Under the pieces are notes generated by a model. It searched no databases, was not told the DNA's origin, and worked only from the letters and a program-made list of their open reading frames with translations. Below are positions 1 to 5,126 of a stretch of DNA of 5,874 nt, piece after piece. The stretch lies in assembly GCA_029256665.1 (NCBI GenBank), contig JAQSXN010000280.1, positions 1 through 5,874 on the forward strand, given 5' to 3'. This DNA comes from Paenibacillus sp. Its GTDB lineage: Bacteria; Bacillota; Bacilli; Paenibacillales; Paenibacillaceae. A program made the translations under genes and the position numbers. How positions within the stretch are numbered: the first letter of the stretch is position 1; every line of letters starts with the position of its first letter.

Positions 1-1
1 G

Positions 2-205
2 CTCGCGCGGTATGACGAATTTGTAATCGTCGTTGTACCTGCGTGGAAGTGGAAGGAATTTATCGCTTTCGAGCTTGTCGGCGGATTTGCGTTTTATCTG
101 GTCGGCAAGGTGCTCGCGCAAGCGGAATGGTTCTGCATCGCCGCCAACATGGCCGGCCCGCAGATGCTCAGATACACGAACAGCGTCTTTCGAAGTCCGT
201 CCTGA
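2..205 (+). CDS. C-terminal fragment of an unrecognised protein (5' end outside window)
   Basis: An open frame runs from the left edge to TGA at 203-205, giving 67 residues with no start in view, so this is the 3' end of a gene. I prefer this frame over the two overlapping frames because its codons are G/C-rich in third position, like the neighbours, and the peptide looks like a folded protein. It contains a hydrophobic strand (FVIVVVPAW), a mixed hydrophobic stretch (FIAFELVGGFAFYLVGKVLA) and a tail with AEWFCIAANMAGPQM. The middle stretch could be a buried core or a single membrane segment; it is too short to decide. I do not recognise the family and assign no function. The last eight or nine codons lie in the left arm of the terminator hairpin, and the stop codon lies in its loop. 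The gene converges on uxaC, so it is probably not part of the uronate operon. Confidence 0.6.
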   Translation, partial: LARYDEFVIVVVPAWKWKEFIAFELVGGFAFYLVGKVLAQAEWFCIAANMAGPQMLRYTNSVFRSPS

Positions 206-230
206 CGGACGTTCGGAAGACGCTGTTTCG
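177..230 (+). terminator. Long hairpin terminator, possibly bidirectional
   Basis: Two arms of about 25 nt (177-201 and 204-230) are nearly perfect reverse complements. The left arm begins CGAACAGCGTCTT and the right arm ends AAGACGCTGTTTCG. There are two single-base bulges on the right arm and one G-T wobble, and the apex is GTCCGTC/GACGGAC around a very small loop. On the + strand it is followed by a short T-rich run (TTCGTTTCT), fitting an intrinsic terminator for the gene ending at 205. It also lies about 70 bp downstream of the uxaC stop, where it could stop leftward transcription. No good T-run follows on that strand, so bidirectional use is inference. Confidence 0.8.
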
Positions 231-298
231 TTTCTGCTAAGGTAGTTAAAAAGTCCGCTTCCCATTACGAAGTCAAACTAGAAGCCTGCTCGACATCA
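206..298. other. Convergent intergenic gap
   Basis: This gap separates the 3' end of the left-edge gene from the 3' end of uxaC. Apart from the right arm of the hairpin, I see only a weak 5-bp GCTTC/GAAGC pair on the - strand (loop of about 19 nt), followed by GGACTTTTTAA. That could be a poor leftward terminator for the uxaC operon, but the stem is too short to call. No gene is supported here. Confidence 0.5.
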
Positions 299-1705
299 TT
301 AGAAACCGAAATATGCCTTAGCGTTGCGGTACGATACGTTCTCGGCGATGGAGCCGAGCAGCGCGAGATCGTTCGGCGCTTCGCCGTTCTCCGCCCACTC
401 GCCGAGCAAATTGCACAATAAGCGGCGGAAATACTCGTGGCGGGTATACGACAGGAAGCTGCGCGAGTCGGTCAGCATGCCCACGAACCGGCTAAGCAGG
501 CCGAAGTTCGCCAAGGAATTCATTTGGTCCAGCATGCCGTTCTTCGTGTCGTTGAACCACCAGGCCGATCCCAACTGCAGCTTGCCCGGCACGCCTCCGC
601 CCTGGAAGCTACCCATCAAAGCCGCGAGCACCTCATTGTCCCGCGCGTTAAGCGAGTACAGAATCGTGCGCGGCAGCGAGTCGCTGCCGTCGAGCGCGTC
701 GAGCAACCGGGTAAGCGGACCCGCTACCGGAGCGTCGCCGATGGAGTCATAGCCCGTATCCGGGCCGAGCTTGCCAAGCATGCGGCTGTTGTTGTTGCGG
801 GACGCGTTAATATGAAGCTGCATCGCCCAGTCCAGCTCGGCGTACAGTCTGCCCATAAAGAGGAACGTAAACGTCTTGTATTGTTTCTCCTCGTCCAAAG
901 AAACGGCTTCTCCGCGGAGCGCCTTGGCGAAGATGGCGGCCGCTGCTTCTTGCGTCGTCTCGGCAAATGGCACGTAGTCGAACGCATGGTCCGATACGCG
1001 GCAGCCGACTTCGTGGAAGAACCGAATCCGCAATTCAAGCGCCGACAATAAGGCCGAATAATCCGTAATGGCGGCGCCGACCGTCTCGCCAAGCGCCCCT
1101 ATCCAGCCTAAGAAAGCCGGACGGTTGATTTCCAGCGCCTTATCCGGTCGGAACGATGGCAGAACAAGCGTCTCGAAGCCGTCCAGTTCTTTGATACGGC
1201 GATGGTACTCCAAGGAATCGATCGGATCGTCGGTCGTGCAGATCACCTCTACGCCGGACATGGCGATCAAATCGCGCGCCTTGTAATTTCCCGTAGCGAG
1301 CTTTGCGTTCACCTTCTCCCAGATAACGGGAGCGTTCGCTTCGTTAATGAGCTCTTCGACGCCAAAGTATCTGCGCAGTTCAAGATGCGACCAATGATAC
1401 AGCGGGTTGCCGATTGTCTGCGGCACAGTCTTCGCCCATGCAAGGAACCGATCGTAATCGCTGGCGCCCTCTCCGCCCGTCACGAGCCGTTCTTCCGCGC
1501 CATTAGCGCGCATCACGCGCCATTTGTAATGATCGCCGTAGAGCCAAGCCTCCGTAATCGTGGAGAAGCTAGTGTTTTCGTAGATTTGCTGCGGACTCAG
1601 GTGGCAATGATAGTCGATGATCGGCAAATCTTTGGCATAATCATGATAGAGCTTGATTGCCGTTTCGTTCGCGAGCAAAAAGTTGTCGTCCAGGAATGGC
1701 TTCAA
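299..1705 (-). CDS. uxaC: Glucuronate isomerase (uronate isomerase, EC 5.3.1.12)
   Basis: This cytoplasmic enzyme interconverts D-glucuronate and D-fructuronate, and D-galacturonate and D-tagaturonate, the first step of hexuronate catabolism. The 468-aa product matches the usual family length (about 460-475) and appears complete. Family hallmarks of this amidohydrolase-fold enzyme are visible: the N-terminal metal-site motif DYHCHLSP (His33, His35), ICTTDDP at 155-161, QLHINASRNNN at 296-306, and LTDSRSFLSYTRHEYFRR at 411-428 near the C-terminus. The start is TTG at 1705: its AGGAGG site lies 9 nt upstream, and the next in-frame Met is about residue 65, inside conserved sequence. The gene begins 19 bp after the upstream oxidoreductase stop, so the two are almost certainly co-transcribed from the promoter near 3069-3096. 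Identification is by recognition of the family sequence, with no search run. Confidence 0.96.
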   Translation of the reverse strand: MKPFLDDNFLLANETAIKLYHDYAKDLPIIDYHCHLSPQQIYENTSFSTITEAWLYGDHYKWRVMRANGAEERLVTGGEGASDYDRFLAWAKTVPQTIGNPLYHWSHLELRRYFGVEELINEANAPVIWEKVNAKLATGNYKARDLIAMSGVEVICTTDDPIDSLEYHRRIKELDGFETLVLPSFRPDKALEINRPAFLGWIGALGETVGAAITDYSALLSALELRIRFFHEVGCRVSDHAFDYVPFAETTQEAAAAIFAKALRGEAVSLDEEKQYKTFTFLFMGRLYAELDWAMQLHINASRNNNSRMLGKLGPDTGYDSIGDAPVAGPLTRLLDALDGSDSLPRTILYSLNARDNEVLAALMGSFQGGGVPGKLQLGSAWWFNDTKNGMLDQMNSLANFGLLSRFVGMLTDSRSFLSYTRHEYFRRLLCNLLGEWAENGEAPNDLALLGSIAENVSYRNAKAYFGF

Positions 1706-1714
1706 AAGTTCTCT

Positions 1715-1720
1715 CCTCCT
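1715..1720 (-). promoter_or_regulatory. Ribosome binding site fixing the TTG start of uxaC
   Basis: On the - strand AAGGAGGAG lies in the 19-bp gap between the oxidoreductase stop (1725-1727) and uxaC. The AGGAGG core is 9 nt from TTG at 1705. No ATG or GTG is available at suitable spacing, so this site decides the start. Confidence 0.88.
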
Positions 1721-1724
1721 TGTC

Positions 1725-3020
1725 CTATGCTTTATTAAACTTCACCAGGGAATCGACCGCTACCGCCTGCCCCGTCTGAATGGAACGATTGGCGGCGATG
1801 CCCGTCAGAATCGACTTCGCGCCATCGACATGGTTGGCCGCGCGGCGGAACGGATCCTCCTTCGGAACGCCGAACAGATCGTTAAGCAGCACGGGATCGC
1901 CGCCGCCGTGTCCGCCTTTGCCCTGAGCGACTTCAACCGTATACGGCGTGCCGAACATCGGGAATACGTTAAGCGTCTTGCCGATAACCGCGCCTTCCAG
2001 CGCCTTGTCTCCGCCGGAGTTCACGTAGGATTGCTCGATAATGCTCATTTCGATGCGGCCTTTCGTGCCGTTGAACGCGATGCGGTACCCTTCCCAAGGC
2101 ATATACGCGTTAAGCGAATAGGTCAAAATCGCATTGTTCTTGTATTTTACCAGCACGCCCATCGTATCTTCGATGTTGATGCCGTCGCCGAATACGCTCT
2201 GATCGCGGCGATAGCCGTCTTCATGCTCGGCGTCGAGATACATCGATTTCAGGTGATCGTTGCCGTCCAAATGCAGCGCGAACGGATCATCCTTTGCGTT
2301 CTCGTTGCCCGTTGCGCGCTCGTAAAACTTCGTCTCGCCGCGTCCTTCCGCGTTCTCGCGGCCGTAGAACAGCAAGTCGCCGTACGCGAATACGGATTCC
2401 GGCTCGGAGCCGATCCAAAAGTTGACGAGGTCGAAGTGATGCGTCGACTTGTGCACGAGCAATCCGCCGCTGTTGTTTTTGTTGCGATGCCATCTGCGGA
2501 AATAATCCGCGCCGTGCTGCGTATTCAGCAGCCATTCGAAGTGCACGGAAGTCACCTTGCCGATCGTGCCGGAAGCGATCAGCTCCTTTGCCTTCGTATG
2601 ATGCGGCGCGTAGCGGTAGTTAAAGGTTACGCGGACGTTGCGGCCCGTCCGTTCGACGGCATCCAGTATTTCCTGGCACTTCTTCGCATCGACGGTCATC
2701 GGCTTCTCCGTAATCACGTCGCAGCCAAGCTCCATGGCGCGGATAATATACGTGTGATGCGTGCGGTCCACGCTCGTTACGATCACGGCGTCCGGCTTCT
2801 CGGCTTTGATCATCTCGTCAAAGCTGTCTGCCAGGTAGGTCGGAACCGCTTCATAGTCATATTTGGACCTCAGCAGCTTGTTCGCATAGTCCATTCGGGT
2901 CTGATTCACGTCGCAGAAGGCGACGAGCTCCGACGTATCCCTGTAGTCTCTCGTTATGGCGCCATAGAAAAATTCCGCGCGTCCGCCCGTTCCGACAAGC
3001 ACGTACCTTTTTTTGTTCAT
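1725..3020 (-). CDS. Gfo/Idh/MocA family NAD(P)-dependent oxidoreductase, long form
   Basis: The 431-aa protein has an N-terminal Rossmann domain (about 1-125) and the family's alpha/beta C-terminal domain. The dinucleotide loop is VGTGGRA (9-15). Asp37 at the end of strand 2 (AFCDVNQ) suggests NAD rather than NADP. The catalytic-lysine motif is ITEKPMT (Lys106), and the second active-site segment is SGGLLVHKSTHHFDLVNFW (184-202), with Lys191, His194/195 and Asp197. It is longer than the usual 330-380 aa because of extra sequence around 205-280 and a Gly-rich HGGGD (371-375). The family oxidises or reduces sugars, inositols and their derivatives; the exact substrate cannot be read from sequence. 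It is first in the operon with uxaC, so a uronate or uronate-derived sugar is a reasonable guess. ATG at 3020 has AGGAGG 8 nt upstream (3029-3034). No signal peptide is seen. Confidence 0.92.
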   Translation of the reverse strand: MNKKRYVLVGTGGRAEFFYGAITRDYRDTSELVAFCDVNQTRMDYANKLLRSKYDYEAVPTYLADSFDEMIKAEKPDAVIVTSVDRTHHTYIIRAMELGCDVITEKPMTVDAKKCQEILDAVERTGRNVRVTFNYRYAPHHTKAKELIASGTIGKVTSVHFEWLLNTQHGADYFRRWHRNKNNSGGLLVHKSTHHFDLVNFWIGSEPESVFAYGDLLFYGRENAEGRGETKFYERATGNENAKDDPFALHLDGNDHLKSMYLDAEHEDGYRRDQSVFGDGINIEDTMGVLVKYKNNAILTYSLNAYMPWEGYRIAFNGTKGRIEMSIIEQSYVNSGGDKALEGAVIGKTLNVFPMFGTPYTVEVAQGKGGHGGGDPVLLNDLFGVPKEDPFRRAANHVDGAKSILTGIAANRSIQTGQAVAVDSLVKFNKA

Positions 3021-3064
3021 CCTATTATCCTCCTCGTTTTCGCATACGCTTTCTTATCTTCATT

Positions 3065-3086
3065 TTATAGCATATAAATGCTATAA
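3065..3086. repeat. 9-bp inverted repeat, candidate operator
   Basis: Arms TTATAGCAT (3065-3073) and ATGCTATAA (3078-3086) are perfect reverse complements around a 4-nt ATAA centre. The repeat covers the predicted -10 box and most of the spacer of the leftward promoter, the position expected for an operator that blocks RNA polymerase. It is AT-rich with no following T-run in a terminator arrangement, so a protein-binding site is likelier than an RNA hairpin. The binding protein is unknown. Confidence 0.55.
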
Positions 3087-3096
3087 TTCTTGTCAA
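3069..3096 (-). promoter_or_regulatory. Predicted sigma-A promoter of the oxidoreductase-uxaC operon
   Basis: Reading the - strand, a perfect TTGACA -35 box (3096-3091) is followed by a 16-bp spacer and TATGCT (3074-3069), which matches the -10 consensus at four of six positions. Transcription would start near 3062, leaving a leader of about 40 nt before the ATG at 3020. The spacing is one short of optimal and the -10 is imperfect, consistent with a regulated promoter. Confidence 0.6.
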
Positions 3097-3119
3097 ATGA
3101 TGCGTATATCGCATAAAAT
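3090..3119 (+). promoter_or_regulatory. Predicted sigma-A promoter of the divergent AraC-family regulator
   Basis: TTGTCA (3090-3095, five of six) is followed by an 18-bp spacer and TAAAAT (3114-3119, five of six). The expected start is near 3126, giving a leader of about 30 nt before the ATG at 3155. Its -35 box overlaps that of the leftward promoter on the opposite strand by five bases. Confidence 0.55.
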
Positions 3120-3134
3120 CACGCATATTATGCG
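3100..3134. repeat. Pair of ATGCG/CGCAT inverted repeats, candidate regulator sites
   Basis: Two small inverted repeats share the same pentamer: ATGCG (3100-3104) with CGCAT (3110-3114), and CGCAT (3122-3126) with ATGCG (3130-3134). The first lies in the spacer and -10 of the rightward promoter; the second sits on its predicted start point. A further CGCATA occurs at 3041-3046. Four to five copies in about 95 bp of AT-rich DNA suggest binding half-sites, most economically for the adjacent AraC-type regulator. That assignment is inference. Confidence 0.45.
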
Positions 3135-3154
3135 CTTCCTGAGGAGGATCTCAA

Positions 3155-4009
3155 ATGCACGCCTCTCCAGCTTTAACCATCCACTACGGCAGCCCTTCGG
3201 AGCTTTACGTCGAATACGTAAAGCGTACGGAACCCTATACGATGGATATCGATCACTATCATCCGTATTACGAGATTTATTACCTGTTGACGGGAAGCCG
3301 CATTTATTTCATCGAAGACCGTTCTTATTCCGTCGAACAAGGCGATCTTGTATTTATCGGCAAGGAGATGCTGCATCGAACGATGCAAGCCGGCGACTCC
3401 ACGCACGAGCGCGTCATCGTTCATTGCTCGGACGAGTGGCTTCGCGCTCTCGGACCGGGGCTTGATGCGATGTTCGCCCGTCTGTTCGAAGCGGACATCC
3501 GCGTCCTTCGCCTCCCGCGCCAGGAAAGCCTGATCGCCGAGTCGGCCGTACGCGCGATGCGTCTGGAAGCCGAGACCCGCGAACCCGGCTATCCCGTCGC
3601 GATCCGCCATGCCGTGGCGGGGCTGCTGCTGCTGTGCGGACGGTATGCCGCCAAACATCAGCCGGAGCCGTTCCGGCACGTATCCCCGCTTCATGCCAAA
3701 ATATCCGAGATCGTCCGCTACATTAACGGACATTACGACGAGCCGCTTCGGCTCGCGGATCTTTCCGAACGTTTTTTTATCAGCCCGCATTATCTCAGCC
3801 GCATGTTTAAGGAAGTAACGGGTTTTGTCTATACGGATTACGTCGTGCTCACGCGCGTCAAGGAAGCGCAGCGCCTGCTTCGTCAATCGGAGCTATCGAT
3901 CTCCGACGTAGCTGAGAAAGTCGGCTTTGATAACTTCTCCCATTTCGGCAAAACATTCAAGAGGGTCACTTCCATGTCGCCAAGGGAATATCGCAAGACG
4001 ATGTCGTGA
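3155..4009 (+). CDS. AraC-family transcriptional regulator with N-terminal cupin domain
   Basis: The 284-aa protein has the typical AraC length and layout. The N-terminal cupin-like ligand domain (about 15-95) contains DHYHPYYEIYYLLTG with His34, His36 and Glu40, then GDLVFIGKEMLHRT with His74. The C-terminal DNA-binding domain has two helix-turn-helix units: LRLADLSERFFISPHYLSRMFKEVTG (198-223) and ISDVAEKVGFDNFSHFGKTFKRVTSMSPREYRK (249-281). The second contains the family signature GFDNFSHFGKTFKR and ends with PREYRK. Such regulators sense a sugar and usually activate adjacent catabolic genes. It is transcribed divergently from the oxidoreductase-uxaC operon across 134 bp of repeat-rich DNA, which points to control of that operon and of itself. 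ATG at 3155 has AGGAGG (3142-3147) 7 nt upstream. No clear terminator follows, so read-through into the next gene is possible. Confidence 0.94.
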   Translation: MHASPALTIHYGSPSELYVEYVKRTEPYTMDIDHYHPYYEIYYLLTGSRIYFIEDRSYSVEQGDLVFIGKEMLHRTMQAGDSTHERVIVHCSDEWLRALGPGLDAMFARLFEADIRVLRLPRQESLIAESAVRAMRLEAETREPGYPVAIRHAVAGLLLLCGRYAAKHQPEPFRHVSPLHAKISEIVRYINGHYDEPLRLADLSERFFISPHYLSRMFKEVTGFVYTDYVVLTRVKEAQRLLRQSELSISDVAEKVGFDNFSHFGKTFKRVTSMSPREYRKTMS

Positions 4010-4011
4010 TA

Positions 4012-4043
4012 TCACACCTTAATAGTCGTTTATTCACACTTAT
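4012..4043 (+). repeat. TCACAC(C)TTA direct repeat, candidate activator site
   Basis: TCACACCTTA (4012-4021) and TCACACTTA (4034-4042) lie 22 bp apart start to start, about two helical turns. They overlap and precede the predicted -35/-10 region of the second oxidoreductase gene. Tandem same-face half-sites near the -35 are the usual arrangement for AraC/XylS activators. The copy number is only two and the motif short, so this is tentative. Confidence 0.35.
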
Positions 4044-4046
4044 AAT
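4019..4046 (+). promoter_or_regulatory. Predicted promoter of the second oxidoreductase-AraC operon
   Basis: A perfect TATAAT (4041-4046) lies 16 bp downstream of TTAATA (4019-4024, four of six). The start would be near 4053, leaving an untranslated leader of about 80 nt before the ATG at 4134. The weak -35 beside a perfect -10 fits an activator-dependent promoter. The 4010-4133 gap holds no gene and no convincing hairpin. Confidence 0.5.
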
Positions 4047-4120
4047 GGGATAATAAATATGTTAAATTTATTTTGTTGTCATGAATTTGCATGTAGGATG
4101 AAGACAATTCGCAAGCAAAA

Positions 4121-4126
4121 AGGAGA
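4121..4126 (+). promoter_or_regulatory. Ribosome binding site fixing the start at 4134
   Basis: AGGAGA within AAGGAGAAGG lies 7 nt before ATG at 4134. In-frame ATGs further upstream (4059 and 4098) lack comparable sites, and their extra residues precede the first Rossmann strand, so 4134 is chosen as the start. Confidence 0.85.
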
Positions 4127-4133
4127 AGGTAAA

Positions 4134-5120
4134 ATGTTGAGAATCGGCAAAATCAGCTATTGGCATGTTCATGCATGGGATTACACGAAGCAAGCGCAGG
4201 AGCATCCGGACACCGTCATCGCGGCGGTATGGGATGAGGACGAACAACGCGGCCGCGCCGCAGCCGAAAAGCTAGGCGTACCTTTCTATACGAATTTAAA
4301 CGATATGCTCGCGAGCGATATCGACGCCGTCATCGTCGACGCTCCGACGAATACCCACACGGAAGTGATGCTTGCGGCGGCCGCGGCGGGCAAACATATT
4401 TTCACGGAGAAGGTCGTGGCTCCAACGCTCGCTGAAGTAAACCGAATTCTGAAAGCGGTTGACGACAACGGACTTAAGCTGACGGTTTCGCTGCCGCGCT
4501 TGAACGACGGGTACACGTTGGCGATCCGCGAGCTGCTCGAGAAAGAAACGCTCGGTCAAGTTACGCAGGTTCGGGTCCGCTTATCCCATAACGGCGCTTT
4601 GGCGAACTGGCTGCCTGAGCACTTCTATAGCTTGGAGCAATGCGGGGGCGGCGCTTTGATCGACCTCGGCTGCCATCCGATGTATTTGACCCGCCTGTTC
4701 CTCGGCGATCTTCCTTCCGAAGTATCGGCTCAATTCGGTTACGTGACGGGGCGCGAAGTAGAAGACAACGCGATCGCCCTAGTTAAAGGCTCGGGCGGCG
4801 CCGTCGGCATCGTGGAAGCCGGCTTCGTGAATCCGCACTCTCCGTTCTCCATCGAAGTGCACGGCACCAAAGGCTCCTTGTTCTACGGCACGCCCGAAAA
4901 CGAACTGCTCGTTCGCGCGAACAACGATGAAGCTTGGCAATCGGTTGCGATTCCGGCCAATCGCGAGAGCGCATTCCATCAATGGGTAGGACATGTGCAG
5001 AACGGCACGAATGCCGACGAGAACATCGCCCTGGCGAAAGAATTGACGATGCTGATGGAAGCGGCAAACCGCTCCGCGGCGCAAGGACGTTCCGTCCGCT
5101 TAGACGAGCTGGAAGGCTAA
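4134..5120 (+). CDS. Gfo/Idh/MocA family oxidoreductase, short form with atypical nucleotide loop
   Basis: The 328-aa protein has an N-terminal Rossmann-type domain (about 1-118) and the family's C-terminal domain. The usual glycine-rich GxGxxG after strand 1 is absent; the sequence there reads RIGKISYWHVHAWDY (3-17). Asp34 (AVWDEDE) ends strand 2 and suggests NAD. The catalytic-lysine motif is FTEKVVAPT with Lys93 kept, but the usual proline is valine. GGGALIDLGCHPMYLTRLFLG (171-191) supplies the expected Asp177 and His181, and EVHGTKGSLFYG (241-252) is the typical C-terminal strand. It is probably an NAD-linked sugar or polyol dehydrogenase; the substrate is unknown. A 25-aa longer reading from 4059 is rejected because the AGGAGA site fits 4134. 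The gene starts 124 bp after the upstream AraC gene, has its own likely promoter, and is followed 6 bp later by a second AraC gene, implying one transcript. Confidence 0.9.
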   Translation: MLRIGKISYWHVHAWDYTKQAQEHPDTVIAAVWDEDEQRGRAAAEKLGVPFYTNLNDMLASDIDAVIVDAPTNTHTEVMLAAAAAGKHIFTEKVVAPTLAEVNRILKAVDDNGLKLTVSLPRLNDGYTLAIRELLEKETLGQVTQVRVRLSHNGALANWLPEHFYSLEQCGGGALIDLGCHPMYLTRLFLGDLPSEVSAQFGYVTGREVEDNAIALVKGSGGAVGIVEAGFVNPHSPFSIEVHGTKGSLFYGTPENELLVRANNDEAWQSVAIPANRESAFHQWVGHVQNGTNADENIALAKELTMLMEAANRSAAQGRSVRLDELEG

Positions 5121-5126
5121 TACGGG

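Noticed and set aside
33..245. Two short + strand ORFs (33-245 and 43-240) at the left edge
   Set aside because: They overlap the frame ending at 205, which has better codon use and a more protein-like product. Theirs are Arg/Ser-rich and read through the terminator hairpin.
437..1051. A 204-codon + strand open frame inside uxaC
   Set aside because: It is antisense to uxaC, of low complexity, and has no ribosome binding site.
1653..3077. A 474-codon open frame on the + strand opposite the long oxidoreductase
   Set aside because: It lies antisense to a clearly recognised gene, has no ribosome binding site, and its translation is rich in Arg, Ala and Val with no recognisable domain. It arises from the GC-biased third positions of the real gene.
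3173..3886. A 237-codon open frame on the - strand opposite the first AraC gene
   Set aside because: It is entirely antisense to a complete AraC-family gene with both helix-turn-helix signatures. Its product has no recognisable features and no ribosome site.
4006..4015. GTGATATCAC perfect palindrome over the first AraC stop codon
   Set aside because: A 10-bp palindrome with no loop and no following T-run cannot act as an intrinsic terminator. It could be chance, and nothing else supports an operator role.
4059..4133. A 25-residue N-terminal extension of the second oxidoreductase
   Set aside because: The ATG at 4059 lies only about 6 nt from the predicted transcription start and lacks a ribosome site, while AGGAGA sits 7 nt before the ATG at 4134, directly ahead of the first Rossmann strand.
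4450..4463. A possible catabolite-response (cre) box beginning TGAAAGCGGT inside the second oxidoreductase gene
   Set aside because: Only the left half matches the consensus; the right half diverges, and it lies about 300 bp inside the coding sequence.
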